Source of the DNA: Paenibacillus sp. JJ-223
GTDB lineage: Bacteria > Bacillota > Bacilli > Paenibacillales > Paenibacillaceae
DNA: 64,000 bases
Reading direction: 5' to 3'
NCBI RefSeq assembly: GCF_927798175.1
Contig: NZ_CAKMMP010000015.1
Location: forward strand, 1-64,000
Below the pieces are notes generated by a model. That model did no database searches. It worked only from the letters and a program-made list of their open reading frames with translations, and was not told where the DNA came from. Positions 9,164-17,022 of this stretch are shown here, piece by piece (position 1 is the stretch's first letter; every line of letters starts with the position of its first letter). Position numbers and translations under genes: made by a program.

Positions 9164-10183
9164 ATGCTGAAGAAATGGTTATGGGGGACCGCTCTGACCC
9201 TGGCTCTTGCCGTAACGGGAATCATCATTTACTACGGATATTCGATCGCTCATTTTGCGAATAGCATATCGACGGCCTCGCACACCCCAACGGCTTCTAC
9301 GGAGACAGGCAGCTCAGAGAATGCGCCAGAAACCGCTATACCGAAATGGGAAGGCAAAGAGCGCGTGAACATCCTGCTGCTTGGGGGCGATTCCCGCGGA
9401 GATGATGCAGGCCGATCGGACTCGGTCATGGTCGCTTCCATTGATCCGGTCACCAAAACCGCCCATCTGTTCTCCGTGCTGCGCGACACCTATGTCGACA
9501 TTCCGGGGCATGGCAAAAGCCGGCTGAACGCCGCGTTTTCCTATGGCGGAGCCGAATTGACCAAACAAACCGTAAGCCATCTGCTGGGCATCCCGATCCA
9601 GCACTACGTCTACACCGATTTCACCGGTTTCATCGCGCTCGTGGATGCGGTCGGCGGCATTGATATCGACGTGGAAAAGGACATGCACTACACCAGCAAA
9701 GCCGACAAGCATATGTACGATATCGATCTGAAGAAAGGACTTCAGCATATGGACGGAAAAACGGCTTTGCAATACGTGCGTTTCAGGCATGACGCCACAT
9801 CGGACTTTACCCGCACCGAGCGGCAGCGGATCTTTATGACCGAGCTGGCCAAAAAGCTGCAAAGCACCTCTTCGCTATTCAAAGTGCCGGAAATTCTGGA
9901 AGCGGTGGCTCCGTACATCGAGACGGATCTGAGTCCGACCCAGATGCTGAAGCTGGCTGCGCTCGGATTTGACATTAATGTCAACGAGATTGATAAACAG
10001 CAGATCCCTCCGTATAAGCTGCTGACCAACGAAATGGCGGGCTCCGCTCAGGTTCTGGGCGTGGATGTCAACAAGCTGCAAGCCTACATTCAGGATTTGT
10101 TCGATCAAGATGCGCAGCAGCAGACGCAAACAGAGACTGATTCTGAAAGCGAACTTGAAATAGAAACCAAAACCACAAATTGA
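9164..10183 (+). CDS. LytR-CpsA-Psr family glycopolymer-peptidoglycan ligase
   Basis: A 339-residue protein with one N-terminal membrane anchor (about 5-27) and an extracellular LCP domain (about 66-240) that transfers undecaprenyl-linked wall glycopolymers such as teichoic acids to peptidoglycan. Motifs: LLLGGDSRGDDAGRSDSVM (Asp76, Arg78, Arg84), SVLRDTYVDIPGHGKSRLN (Arg107, Asp108), GGIDIDV, and QYVRFRHDATSDFTRTERQ with the pyrophosphate-binding arginines. The C-terminus is Glu/Thr-rich and probably disordered. It is divergent from the BcrC-like gene, which fits a shared role in the undecaprenyl cycle, and is followed by its own terminator. Which of the several LCP paralogues it is (TagT, TagU or TagV type) cannot be told. 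Confidence 0.93.
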   Translation: MLKKWLWGTALTLALAVTGIIIYYGYSIAHFANSISTASHTPTASTETGSSENAPETAIPKWEGKERVNILLLGGDSRGDDAGRSDSVMVASIDPVTKTAHLFSVLRDTYVDIPGHGKSRLNAAFSYGGAELTKQTVSHLLGIPIQHYVYTDFTGFIALVDAVGGIDIDVEKDMHYTSKADKHMYDIDLKKGLQHMDGKTALQYVRFRHDATSDFTRTERQRIFMTELAKKLQSTSSLFKVPEILEAVAPYIETDLSPTQMLKLAALGFDINVNEIDKQQIPPYKLLTNEMAGSAQVLGVDVNKLQAYIQDLFDQDAQQQTQTETDSESELEIETKTTN

Positions 10184-10198
10184 AACACAACCCTGACG

Positions 10199-10222
10199 GA
10201 CGGCGATAAGCCGTCTTTTTTT
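10199..10222 (+). terminator. Rho-independent terminator after the LCP gene
   Basis: Stem GACGGC/GCCGTC (10199-10204 with 10210-10215), 5-base loop, then seven T. Confidence 0.9.
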
Positions 10223-10303
10223 GCCTCTTTTCCCCATTTAATGCGGGCTTAATGTTGAGCAGGTACGCTTTAATGATGAAACGGCGACAAGGAGGGAGTA
10301 TGG

Positions 10304-11542
10304 ATGGGCAAAACACGTATCGAAGAATGGACGCAGCTGCGGGGATTCGCTTTTCTCGCGATCGTCATGCAGCATAACATTGCCGAGTACATCTACCGCC
10401 CGGACATTGAACAGCCGGATTCCATCATGCTGGCCATGATCTATCATTTGACGCGTTTTGGCACGCCAACGTTTGTTTTTTTGTCAGGTGTGCTGCTGTT
10501 CTATCATCATCGTCATGCCAAACCGGATTACGGCCGCTTTATTCGCAAACGTTTCGGGGACATTTTCGTTCCGTTCATCGTCTGGACGGGAATTTACTGG
10601 ATTGCGGTTCGCATCTTTACGCCTCAATTCTGGCAGGCAGATTCGCTGGATGTCACAAGTTTGCTGCGTGAACTGGTTATTCCGCAAACGGGATACCACC
10701 TCTGGTTTATCATCATGATTTTTCAATTCTATTTGCTGTTCCCTCTCTTTCTCAAGGGTACGGACCTGATCGAACAGCGAATCTCCGCTGCCCGAAGACT
10801 AAGCCGGGGGAAGTGGGTTGCTCTTCTCGTTCTGGCAGCTGCGGCATGTTATGCCCTGCTGATGAAATGGTCCTATTATGATATGGCCGGGTGGACAGCC
10901 GCATGGTCGCGGCCTTGGTCGTTTTTGCTGGAATATCGATCTTATTCCTGGATGATGTACTGGTTTTATTTTGTGCTGGGCGCCGTATGTGCCTGGTCGG
11001 TCGATGATTGGCGTCACCGGACCGTACGCGCCCTCCCTTATACGATCTGTGTATTCATTGGTATGTATGTGTGGCTTGGTTACGACGTGCTTCGAGGTTC
11101 TGGCGAAACGATGAACCTGAACATCTCGACCTACCTGAAACCGACGACCTTTGTCATCATTATGGCCCAGATGCTGATGCTGTATGGCTTTCTCGTCCTG
11201 TTGCGCGGCCAGAACACGCGGTTTCAGCGCCTGCTGGCCTGGATCGGCCGTTATTCATTCGGCGGTTATCTCGTTCATGCACTTGTTATTTACGGCATTG
11301 CGTACGTGACCCGGCCGCTGCAGTTGGCTGGGTGGCATTTGCCGATGACGCTGTTATCCTTTGTCTTGACGGCGGTGGCAGCACTTGGCATGAGCCGCGG
11401 CTTATCGCGTTTGCCCGGAGCGCGCTATTTGACCGGCTTGAACAAGGGGAATCCCTCCAATTCCAAGCGAAACCGTTCCAATGGTGAGCCAACTTACGGC
11501 ACGCCGCGATCCGATCGCCCGGTTGCCAAACCTTATCTTTGA
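10304..11542 (+). CDS. Membrane acyltransferase, acyltransferase-3 family
   Basis: Polytopic membrane protein of 412 residues with about ten hydrophobic segments. The N-terminus RIEEWTQLRGFAFLAIVMQHN carries the Arg13 and His24 pair typical of acyltransferase-3 (OafA/NolL-like) enzymes, which move acyl groups onto extracytoplasmic carbohydrates. The C-terminal tail (from about 380) is Asn/Arg/Ser-rich and polar. The ATG at 10304 has GGAGG 8 bases upstream. It follows the LCP gene after a terminator, so it is not strictly in the same operon, but a wall glycopolymer or surface polysaccharide is a sensible acceptor. The family is clear and the acceptor unknown. Confidence 0.88.
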   Translation: MGKTRIEEWTQLRGFAFLAIVMQHNIAEYIYRPDIEQPDSIMLAMIYHLTRFGTPTFVFLSGVLLFYHHRHAKPDYGRFIRKRFGDIFVPFIVWTGIYWIAVRIFTPQFWQADSLDVTSLLRELVIPQTGYHLWFIIMIFQFYLLFPLFLKGTDLIEQRISAARRLSRGKWVALLVLAAAACYALLMKWSYYDMAGWTAAWSRPWSFLLEYRSYSWMMYWFYFVLGAVCAWSVDDWRHRTVRALPYTICVFIGMYVWLGYDVLRGSGETMNLNISTYLKPTTFVIIMAQMLMLYGFLVLLRGQNTRFQRLLAWIGRYSFGGYLVHALVIYGIAYVTRPLQLAGWHLPMTLLSFVLTAVAALGMSRGLSRLPGARYLTGLNKGNPSNSKRNRSNGEPTYGTPRSDRPVAKPYL

Positions 11543-11560
11543 AGCAACGCGCATTGGCGC

Positions 11561-11607
11561 AAAAAAAAGAGGCTGCCCCGTCGCATTCATGAAGCGTTGG
11601 GCAGCCT
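11561..11607 (-). terminator. Terminator between convergent genes
   Basis: Stem AGGCTGCCC/GGGCAGCCT (11570-11578 with 11599-11607), followed on the minus strand by TCTTTTTTTT. It serves the secreted repeat protein; the plus strand lacks a T run. Confidence 0.88.
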
Positions 11608-11647
11608 GATTACATATAGGCGTAAGTGTTCCTTCACACCTTATTAT

Positions 11648-12379
11648 TTATTTTGCTTCCGCTCCAGCGGGATGCCCTGGAGCGCGGTCATGGGGTGCAG
11701 GGCGCGCCCATCCCTTGCGGTGCACCAATCGCTGAAGATCATCCGTTAACTGCTCCTTCAGCTTGTCGATCAGTTGGGTCTCACTTATCCCGTGAGCTTT
11801 GGCCACTTCGGCCAACGATTTGCCACTCTGCAGCTGCTTCTGCAGCTCTTCGGGCGTAATGCCGATAAATTCGGCGATGACCTTGTGGTTAATGGGCGGC
11901 TTTTTGCCTGCAATACCGGCAAACTCACGCCGCAAGTCCTTCAGTGGCGTGCGAATGACTTTCAGCAGCTTCTGATCCATGGACTGTTTGGCTGCCGCCG
12001 CCTGTTCTTTCGTCAGGCAGCCTTCGTTCGCGGCTTTGTCCAGTCTCTGAGACAGTGTCGGCTTCAATTTCTCGAGCAATTGGCTTTCGCTCCAGCCTTT
12101 GCGTTCCTTCGCGATCTGAGCCAGCGTTTTGCCCTGCTCCATTTGCTCCTTCAGCTCCCTGAGTCCCACGCCGAGCAGGTCCGCTGTTTCGCCAATCATG
12201 AACAGACCGTGGCTGGCCTGCATGCATGGAGCCTTCTCACCCGTAAACGAGGATGCAGGGGCTACATGCTCGCTGCCCCCTTGAACGGCTGGCGCGTTGG
12301 CCGAAACCAGATTTCCAGCCGCAAAGAACAGCGCAGCCGCCATGAAGCCAGCCAGCCATTTTTTTTCATTTATTTTCAT
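11648..12379 (-). CDS. Secreted protein with two internal helical repeats, unknown function
   Basis: A 243-residue predicted exported protein. The signal peptide (MKINEKKWLAGFMAAALFFAAG to SANA) ends near 27. Two related segments of about 55 residues follow: TADLLGVGLRELKEQMEQGK TLAQIAKERKGWSESQLLEKL near 60-115, and VIAEFIGITPEELQKQLQSG KSLAEVAKAHGISETQLIDKL near 164-215. Each has the pattern LG(I/V)..(E/R)EL...(L/M).(Q)GK(S/T)LA(E/Q)(I/V)AK followed by a second helix pair, a repeat seen in many Bacillales exported proteins of unknown role. The ATG at 12379 is chosen because it is followed by a normal signal sequence and has AAAGG 10 bases upstream. Longer upstream frames lack these. Function not assignable. 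Confidence 0.8.
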   Translation of the reverse strand: MKINEKKWLAGFMAAALFFAAGNLVSANAPAVQGGSEHVAPASSFTGEKAPCMQASHGLFMIGETADLLGVGLRELKEQMEQGKTLAQIAKERKGWSESQLLEKLKPTLSQRLDKAANEGCLTKEQAAAAKQSMDQKLLKVIRTPLKDLRREFAGIAGKKPPINHKVIAEFIGITPEELQKQLQSGKSLAEVAKAHGISETQLIDKLKEQLTDDLQRLVHRKGWARPAPHDRAPGHPAGAEAK

Positions 12380-12638
12380 GTCCATCCTACCTTTCGTGTA
12401 CACATGGATTCGTAACAAAGTGTCATGCAAAGCCTCTCTCTCTATTTTGGTCCCATTATCCTTTTTTTTATTCCAACATTTTGCATGTTTCGATCCCAAA
12501 ATAGGCTTGAGAGTCCTCAATTACTGCCATAACGCCTTAAATGTCACCATATTTTTCACAATTCATCACAAAAAAACCTATTTTTTTCAAAAATTTTCCG
12601 CTATACTGGGATTAACTCCAAGATCTAGTCAAATAGTC

Positions 12639-12654
12639 CTTGAATTCACTCAAG
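12639..12654. promoter_or_regulatory. Inverted repeat upstream of the NHLP/isoprenoid operon
   Basis: CTTGA-N6-TCAAG sits between a TATACT -10-like box (12602-12607) and the ribosome site of the next gene. It is a candidate operator; there is no direct support beyond symmetry and position. Confidence 0.35.
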
Positions 12655-12672
12655 CAGGAAGGACGTAATCCA

Positions 12673-13623
12673 ATGATGCGGAGAGAATGGTTTGATCCGT
12701 TTAGATCCGATGTGGAGGTGGTATTCGCTGCCGCCGAGCAGCTGGTGCAAAACTATCCCGGACCGATATCCCATTATGCCGGGGAACAGCTCAAATTGGC
12801 CAATCCCTTATTGCGGGATAGCGGGCACAGCTATATTGGTTACATCATCCCTCTGTGGATGCAACACGCCGGCCCCGGCAGACTTCCCGCAGAGACCGCA
12901 CACAAGTTAAGCACAGCCTGTCTGATTCATATGTTGTATTTTCTGATCCAGGATGAAATCATGGATCAGCGTCCCGAAGATATCACACTCAAGCTGGCAC
13001 TCGGAAATCTGTACTACGTCGATGCGCTGGGCATATACCGTGAATTGTTCGGCAACACGTCCCTATTCTGGAGTTATTACAGACAATATGTCATGGAATG
13101 GTCGACCGGCGTCACGGAAGAAACGATGTCGGACCCCTTTGGCATCAATCCGCTTCGGAATGCGCAAAAGGCCGCACCTTTACTGCTCGGAGCCGCAGGT
13201 TCTCTTCTGCTGCTGGAACAAGAGGAACGGATTCCTTCCTTATGCGCCGACCTTGACATTGCGCTGATGACGCTTCAGATGACCGACGATTTTACGGATT
13301 TCAATGAAGATGCCGAGCATGGGAATTACAACAGCTTCCTTTCGTACGTATCTTCGGCCATGAAGCTGGATTACCCGGCATATCCCGTAAGTGAGCAGGT
13401 TATTCGCAACACGTACAATTCCCGGTTTATGAAGTCCTATGCAGACATTGCCTGGCATCATTACACTCTTACATCGTCTAACGATTGGATTCCGCAACTC
13501 CGGTCGTTCAACCTTTTTTTGTGCTCTGCCTTGGATCAAGCGATTGAAGAGGTGGAGGCCCACAAAAAATCGTTAATGCAAGGCGGCTTTTCGTATCTGA
13601 TTCATGCCAGTCAACAATCATGA
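12673..13623 (+). CDS. Class I isoprenoid-synthase-fold enzyme linked to an NHLP RiPP precursor
   Basis: An all-helical soluble protein of about 316 residues. Two Asp-rich metal motifs of class I prenyltransferases/terpene synthases are present: QDEIMD (Asp94, Glu95, Asp98; a D(D/E)xxD motif) and QMTDDFTDFNED (Asp205, Asp206, Asp209, Asp213; DDxxDxxxD). Length and motif spacing resemble short polyprenyl synthases and ComQ, the enzyme that prenylates the ComX pheromone. The start at 12673 (or 12676) follows GGAAGGA at about 9 bases. Its TGA overlaps an ATG of the next frame, and the precursor gene follows at once, so the two form one transcription unit. I infer peptide prenylation or terpenoid tailoring. 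The fold call is firm, the substrate speculative. An N-terminally longer start at 12640 is less likely. Confidence 0.75.
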   Translation: MMRREWFDPFRSDVEVVFAAAEQLVQNYPGPISHYAGEQLKLANPLLRDSGHSYIGYIIPLWMQHAGPGRLPAETAHKLSTACLIHMLYFLIQDEIMDQRPEDITLKLALGNLYYVDALGIYRELFGNTSLFWSYYRQYVMEWSTGVTEETMSDPFGINPLRNAQKAAPLLLGAAGSLLLLEQEERIPSLCADLDIALMTLQMTDDFTDFNEDAEHGNYNSFLSYVSSAMKLDYPAYPVSEQVIRNTYNSRFMKSYADIAWHHYTLTSSNDWIPQLRSFNLFLCSALDQAIEEVEAHKKSLMQGGFSYLIHASQQS

Positions 13624-13658
13624 TCCAAACAATCCAAAATGGGAAGGGAATGTTCACA

Positions 13659-13901
13659 ATGATGGTATCAGAAAAAACAATGCGTGAGGATATTATTGAA
13701 AAAGCGTGGATGGACGAGCAGTTCAGACAGCAGTTGCATGCCAATCCAAAGCAAGCTTTGCGCGAGGCATTCGGCATTGAGATTCCGGACAACGTGAAAA
13801 TCCGTACGGTGGAAGAACAACAAAACGATTATGTGCTCGTTATTCCTCCAAATCCCTCCAAAGTCAATTATGATGTAAATTGCGGACCTTGGAGAGATTA
13901 A
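13659..13901 (+). CDS. NHLP-type (nitrile-hydratase-like leader) RiPP precursor peptide
   Basis: An 80-residue peptide. Residues about 8-62 match the nitrile-hydratase-alpha-like leader family: IIEKAWMDEQFRQQLHANPK, then QALREAFGIEIPDNVKIRTV, then VLVIPP. After the VIPP segment comes a short putative core of about 15 residues, PNPSKVNYDVNCGPWRD, with a single Cys75 and single Trp78. Trp is third from the end, the same place as the prenylated Trp in ComX168 (ending QWGD). The start at 13659 has AAGGG about 9 bases upstream; an ATG at 13620 overlaps the previous stop and could allow translational coupling, adding 13 residues. No NHLM transporter or leader peptidase gene lies next to it. The leader family assignment is strong; the mature product is unknown. 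Confidence 0.8.
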   Translation: MMVSEKTMREDIIEKAWMDEQFRQQLHANPKQALREAFGIEIPDNVKIRTVEEQQNDYVLVIPPNPSKVNYDVNCGPWRD

Positions 13902-13934
13902 TATTCCCATTCTGATCATCCAGGGGTAGCGGAC

Positions 13935-13995
13935 AAAAAAAGGTTGTACCCTCTGCCGGGCTCGTCAACTGACGAACTCGGCAAACGATACAACC
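13935..13995 (-). terminator. Terminator overlapping the 3' end of the sensor kinase gene
   Basis: Long hairpin with outer stem GGTTGTA/TACAACC (13942-13948 with 13989-13995) and inner TGCCG and GTCA/TGAC pairings. The minus strand continues into seven T. The kinase stop codon lies in the loop region. Confidence 0.85.
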
Positions 13996-15866
13996 GCTTC
14001 TGTCCCTACCCCTTTAGTGCTTGTAAACGAGATTTGTCCGTTCATAGCCTCTACAATACGGAACGTCACCATCATGCCCAGGCCTGTCCCCTTAATTTTG
14101 TTCGAAAAATAGGGTTCACCCAGACGATGCAATGCTTCTTCATCCATTCCTTCCCCGTTATCCCTGACATGGACCTTGATGATGCCGTCCTGCGCATACG
14201 CCCAGATGTCAATTTGACCCTGTCCTTGAAGAGCCTCGATGCTATTTTTGATGATGTTGATAAAGGCTTGCTTGAACTTTGAGGAATTGCCCCGAATCCA
14301 GAGGTTTGGCGGAATATCCGTCGTAATTTTCCCGCCCTCCAGATTCGCCATGGGTACAAGAATGCCTTCGATATGATCGAATTCTTCAGCGATGTTGAGC
14401 GAGGCAATCTGATCGAATTCCGGCTTCGCAAACGTCAAGAAATCGGTAATGATATCCGAGGCACGATCCAACTCTTCGAGGGCGATTCTCACGTATCCTT
14501 TATTTATATGGTCTTCCTGTTCTGTCATCAGCTGCAGGAAACCTCTCGTTACCTGTAGCGGATTGCGGACTTCGTGTGCCACGGAAGCCGCCAGTTCGCT
14601 GATGATTTCCATTTTCTCCGAACGCTGCAATTCGTTGTTGAACAGTTCCAGTTCCTTGGAGTATTCAATCACCTTCGTATGTTTTTCGGCAAACCGGCTG
14701 CCCAGAATGGCAATAAGCGATACGATAAACGCCGCCATGGACCATTTCCACCATGTGAGGTGATATGCTCCGCCGCGTTGGTAAAACCATAACAGTTCCG
14801 CAACGCTCACCAAAGCAAACGTACCGAAACCTGCCGCGAGCATGATGGCTTCCCTGTTCTTTTGCATCGCTTTGGAGACCGTGCCGATCATCAGCAAAGT
14901 GAGCAAAACGACGAGCACGATTCCGTTCCCCTTTTGCACCAGAATCACGTAGAGCAAGTTCACCTGCCCCTCGGAAGCAAAATAAACGCTCAATGCCAGG
15001 ACGGCAATGATGGAGTACACCAGTTGGAACTTTCTCAATTTGGTAAATACGCCGTACGGCCCTCTCCCGATAATCTGTTCGAAGAAATAACATAATGCAG
15101 GCATGCCTGACAGCATGGCCGTATCAAACAAAACGGAATAGAGGTTGCCTTGGTTTTGATAGAACGTGTATAGAAATGGCGAATACGTAATAATCATGAT
15201 TCCGATGGATCCCATGACAACGCATAGCGAAATCCACAGGCCTTTATGAAACTTTCCAAAAAAGAACGTACAGCTCACCATCGTAATTGCCGTAAACAGG
15301 AACGTTGCTCCGAGAATGACATCGAGCAGCCCGCTGTGAATGTACTTCTCCTGCAAAACGGTATATCGCCCAATTTCCACAGTGCCTTGAATGCCCAAAC
15401 GACCATTGCTGTTCTCGGACCATATGTAGAGCCGATCACCCGAATTGCTTTGATTGAGGGGAAGTAAAACGGCATTATTGTCATAATTATAATGATAGTT
15501 TTCATACACTTTACGGTCTTGCAAATACATGACGATATGCTGGCCCTTAATGTTCTCGAAACGTATAGCCGGGCTATCCTCATTCAATTCCGGGATCGTA
15601 AGACGAGTCCATAAGGATTGGGTGGGCTGCCCCGAAGATTCGTAATCCATTCGGCCTGAACCTCTTCTCTCCCACACGTCATCCAGACCGCTGATTTCGC
15701 TAATAAACCCTTGGTCATTCACATTTCCCCATTTAATCTCCCACATCGTAACGGGGATAGAACGGTTATTCTCTTGAACAGCCGCCGCGCTCGTACCAAG
15801 TGGCCAGACCATGAAAAATAACAATCCGATCCATAGGACGATGATTGCTTTGGGCACATTTTTCAT
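13965..15866 (-). CDS. 7TMR-DISM-type membrane sensor histidine kinase (KinB-like output)
   Basis: A 633-residue kinase. Signal peptide about 1-27, an extracytoplasmic beta-rich domain (about 28-185; IRFENIKGQHIVMYLQDRKV fits a 7TMR-DISM extracellular domain), seven predicted membrane helices (about 186-400), a HisKA domain with SVAHEVRNPLQVTRGFLQL (phospho-acceptor His near 430) and a HATPase domain with N box NIIKNSIEAL (about 544), G1 DNGEGMD and G2 GTGLGM. The HEVRNPL type is shared with sporulation and Spo0A-phosphorelay kinases. There is no response regulator next to it. It converges on the NHLP precursor with 63 bases between stop codons. It could sense an extracellular ligand, conceivably the peptide, but that is speculation. 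Confidence 0.9.
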   Translation of the reverse strand: MKNVPKAIIVLWIGLLFFMVWPLGTSAAAVQENNRSIPVTMWEIKWGNVNDQGFISEISGLDDVWERRGSGRMDYESSGQPTQSLWTRLTIPELNEDSPAIRFENIKGQHIVMYLQDRKVYENYHYNYDNNAVLLPLNQSNSGDRLYIWSENSNGRLGIQGTVEIGRYTVLQEKYIHSGLLDVILGATFLFTAITMVSCTFFFGKFHKGLWISLCVVMGSIGIMIITYSPFLYTFYQNQGNLYSVLFDTAMLSGMPALCYFFEQIIGRGPYGVFTKLRKFQLVYSIIAVLALSVYFASEGQVNLLYVILVQKGNGIVLVVLLTLLMIGTVSKAMQKNREAIMLAAGFGTFALVSVAELLWFYQRGGAYHLTWWKWSMAAFIVSLIAILGSRFAEKHTKVIEYSKELELFNNELQRSEKMEIISELAASVAHEVRNPLQVTRGFLQLMTEQEDHINKGYVRIALEELDRASDIITDFLTFAKPEFDQIASLNIAEEFDHIEGILVPMANLEGGKITTDIPPNLWIRGNSSKFKQAFINIIKNSIEALQGQGQIDIWAYAQDGIIKVHVRDNGEGMDEEALHRLGEPYFSNKIKGTGLGMMVTFRIVEAMNGQISFTSTKGVGTEAVVSFAEFVS

Positions 15867-16025
15867 TCACAGCACCTCAAAGTTCTAATTTTCTATCTCC
15901 CCTTCTTTGCTTCATGTTATCATTCGCCATATGTGAAGATGTCACCTTCTAAAGTCGGTAGAAAAAATCACATTTTAGTATAAATATATATTTTTTCCAT
16001 TTTGGAGATGATCTCTCCAATTCGG

Positions 16026-16307
16026 TTATCCATTTAAATCCTCATACTGGTTTTCAATCATTTCGCGCTCCATCTTCTCATGGCGCTGGCGAAATTCCAG
16101 CCACTGCTCCGTTTCTTCATCTTCGTAGATGGTCCATATGTCGGAGAAAAGAAAATCGCGGACCTGCACGACTTGTCCTGCCCAGATGCCGCCGACCCAG
16201 AACAGCCCGTCCGGACGCCGGATCACGGTTCGCGAGAACCCTGGCGTTGACGCCTTTTGCCCGATCCTGATCCGACCGATCATATTGCCTAGCGTAAACC
16301 AATCCAA
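16026..16307 (-). CDS. Small conserved-looking protein, unknown function
   Basis: A 93-residue soluble protein with a TTG start preceded by AGGAGG at 7 bases. The N-terminal half is beta-like (IGRIRIGQKASTPGFSRTVI then RRPDGLFWVGGIWAGQVVQV) and the C-terminal half a charged helix (EETEQWLEFRQRHEKMEREM). No signal peptide or membrane segment, and no family recognised. It stands alone between the kinase and a divergent small gene. Confidence 0.65.
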   Translation of the reverse strand: MDWFTLGNMIGRIRIGQKASTPGFSRTVIRRPDGLFWVGGIWAGQVVQVRDFLFSDIWTIYEDEETEQWLEFRQRHEKMEREMIENQYEDLNG

Positions 16308-16537
16308 ACCAAGCCCTCCTTTTTACTACGTTTAATGATATCACAGACAAAAGACAAAAATCTGCAAAATCGTCCTTATACAACCATTAATGCCGTTTAT
16401 GGCTGGCCGCCGTTGGATATTCAAGCGCGGTATTTCATTCACGCTTCCCCGGAAATAATAACTTGGCGGGATTGCATCCCTGCGCTTGAGGGTAATACAA
16501 AACAAGAACGCCAATTTGCCGCAAGGAGTTGATGAAG

Positions 16538-16897
16538 ATGCCAGATCAACCGACCGGGAATAACGAAAGCGACCGTGTCTACGACCGTTACCAACGTTAT
16601 CGCGACTTTCCCCCTGAAATTGAAATGCCATCCGGAGAAATGGAAGCTTTGGATGAAGGTACCGGACAACGCATCCAAATGGAAGATGATCCGTCCCGCA
16701 AAGTTTCCAGAGTTCAGAGATTGAACGACCAGCATGAAGAGCAGCTTGAGTCACGCACCGCAGAGCCTGTCCTGGAATCCGTTCCCGACGCGGATACACT
16801 ATTTCCGAACAGTCCGGTAGACCCCGCCGCACCTGATCCGGATGCACCCCATGGCACGGATCTCATCAATGGTGCAGGCGGAGCTTCGCCTTCGTAA
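16538..16897 (+). CDS. Small acidic, probably disordered protein
   Basis: About 119 residues, rich in Asp, Glu, Pro and Arg, with no hydrophobic core. There is a cluster DRVYDRYQRYRDFPPEIEMP near the N-terminus and a Pro/Asp-rich C-terminus. The ATG at 16538 has AAGGAG 9 bases upstream; ATG 16532 and TTG 16529 lie too close to that site. It is followed by a strong terminator. Probably a small cytosolic or spore-associated protein, but nothing in the sequence fixes a role. The good ribosome site and terminator make it likely to be real. Confidence 0.6.
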   Translation: MPDQPTGNNESDRVYDRYQRYRDFPPEIEMPSGEMEALDEGTGQRIQMEDDPSRKVSRVQRLNDQHEEQLESRTAEPVLESVPDADTLFPNSPVDPAAPDPDAPHGTDLINGAGGASPS

Positions 16898-16950
16898 CGC
16901 ATCGGAATCCCGCTGTAATTGGAGAATACCGTTTGCCGTATAAACGCCCA

Positions 16951-16987
16951 AAAAAACTGACACATCCAGTGGTTGTGTCAGTTTTTT
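16951..16987. terminator. Bidirectional terminator
   Basis: Perfect 14-bp arms, AAAAAACTGACACA with TGTGTCAGTTTTTT, separated by 9 bases. It serves the small plus-strand gene and the convergent MFS gene. Confidence 0.93.
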
Positions 16988-17022
16988 CATTCGTTCAAAC
17001 AAACCGTTTCCGATTCGCCGAA

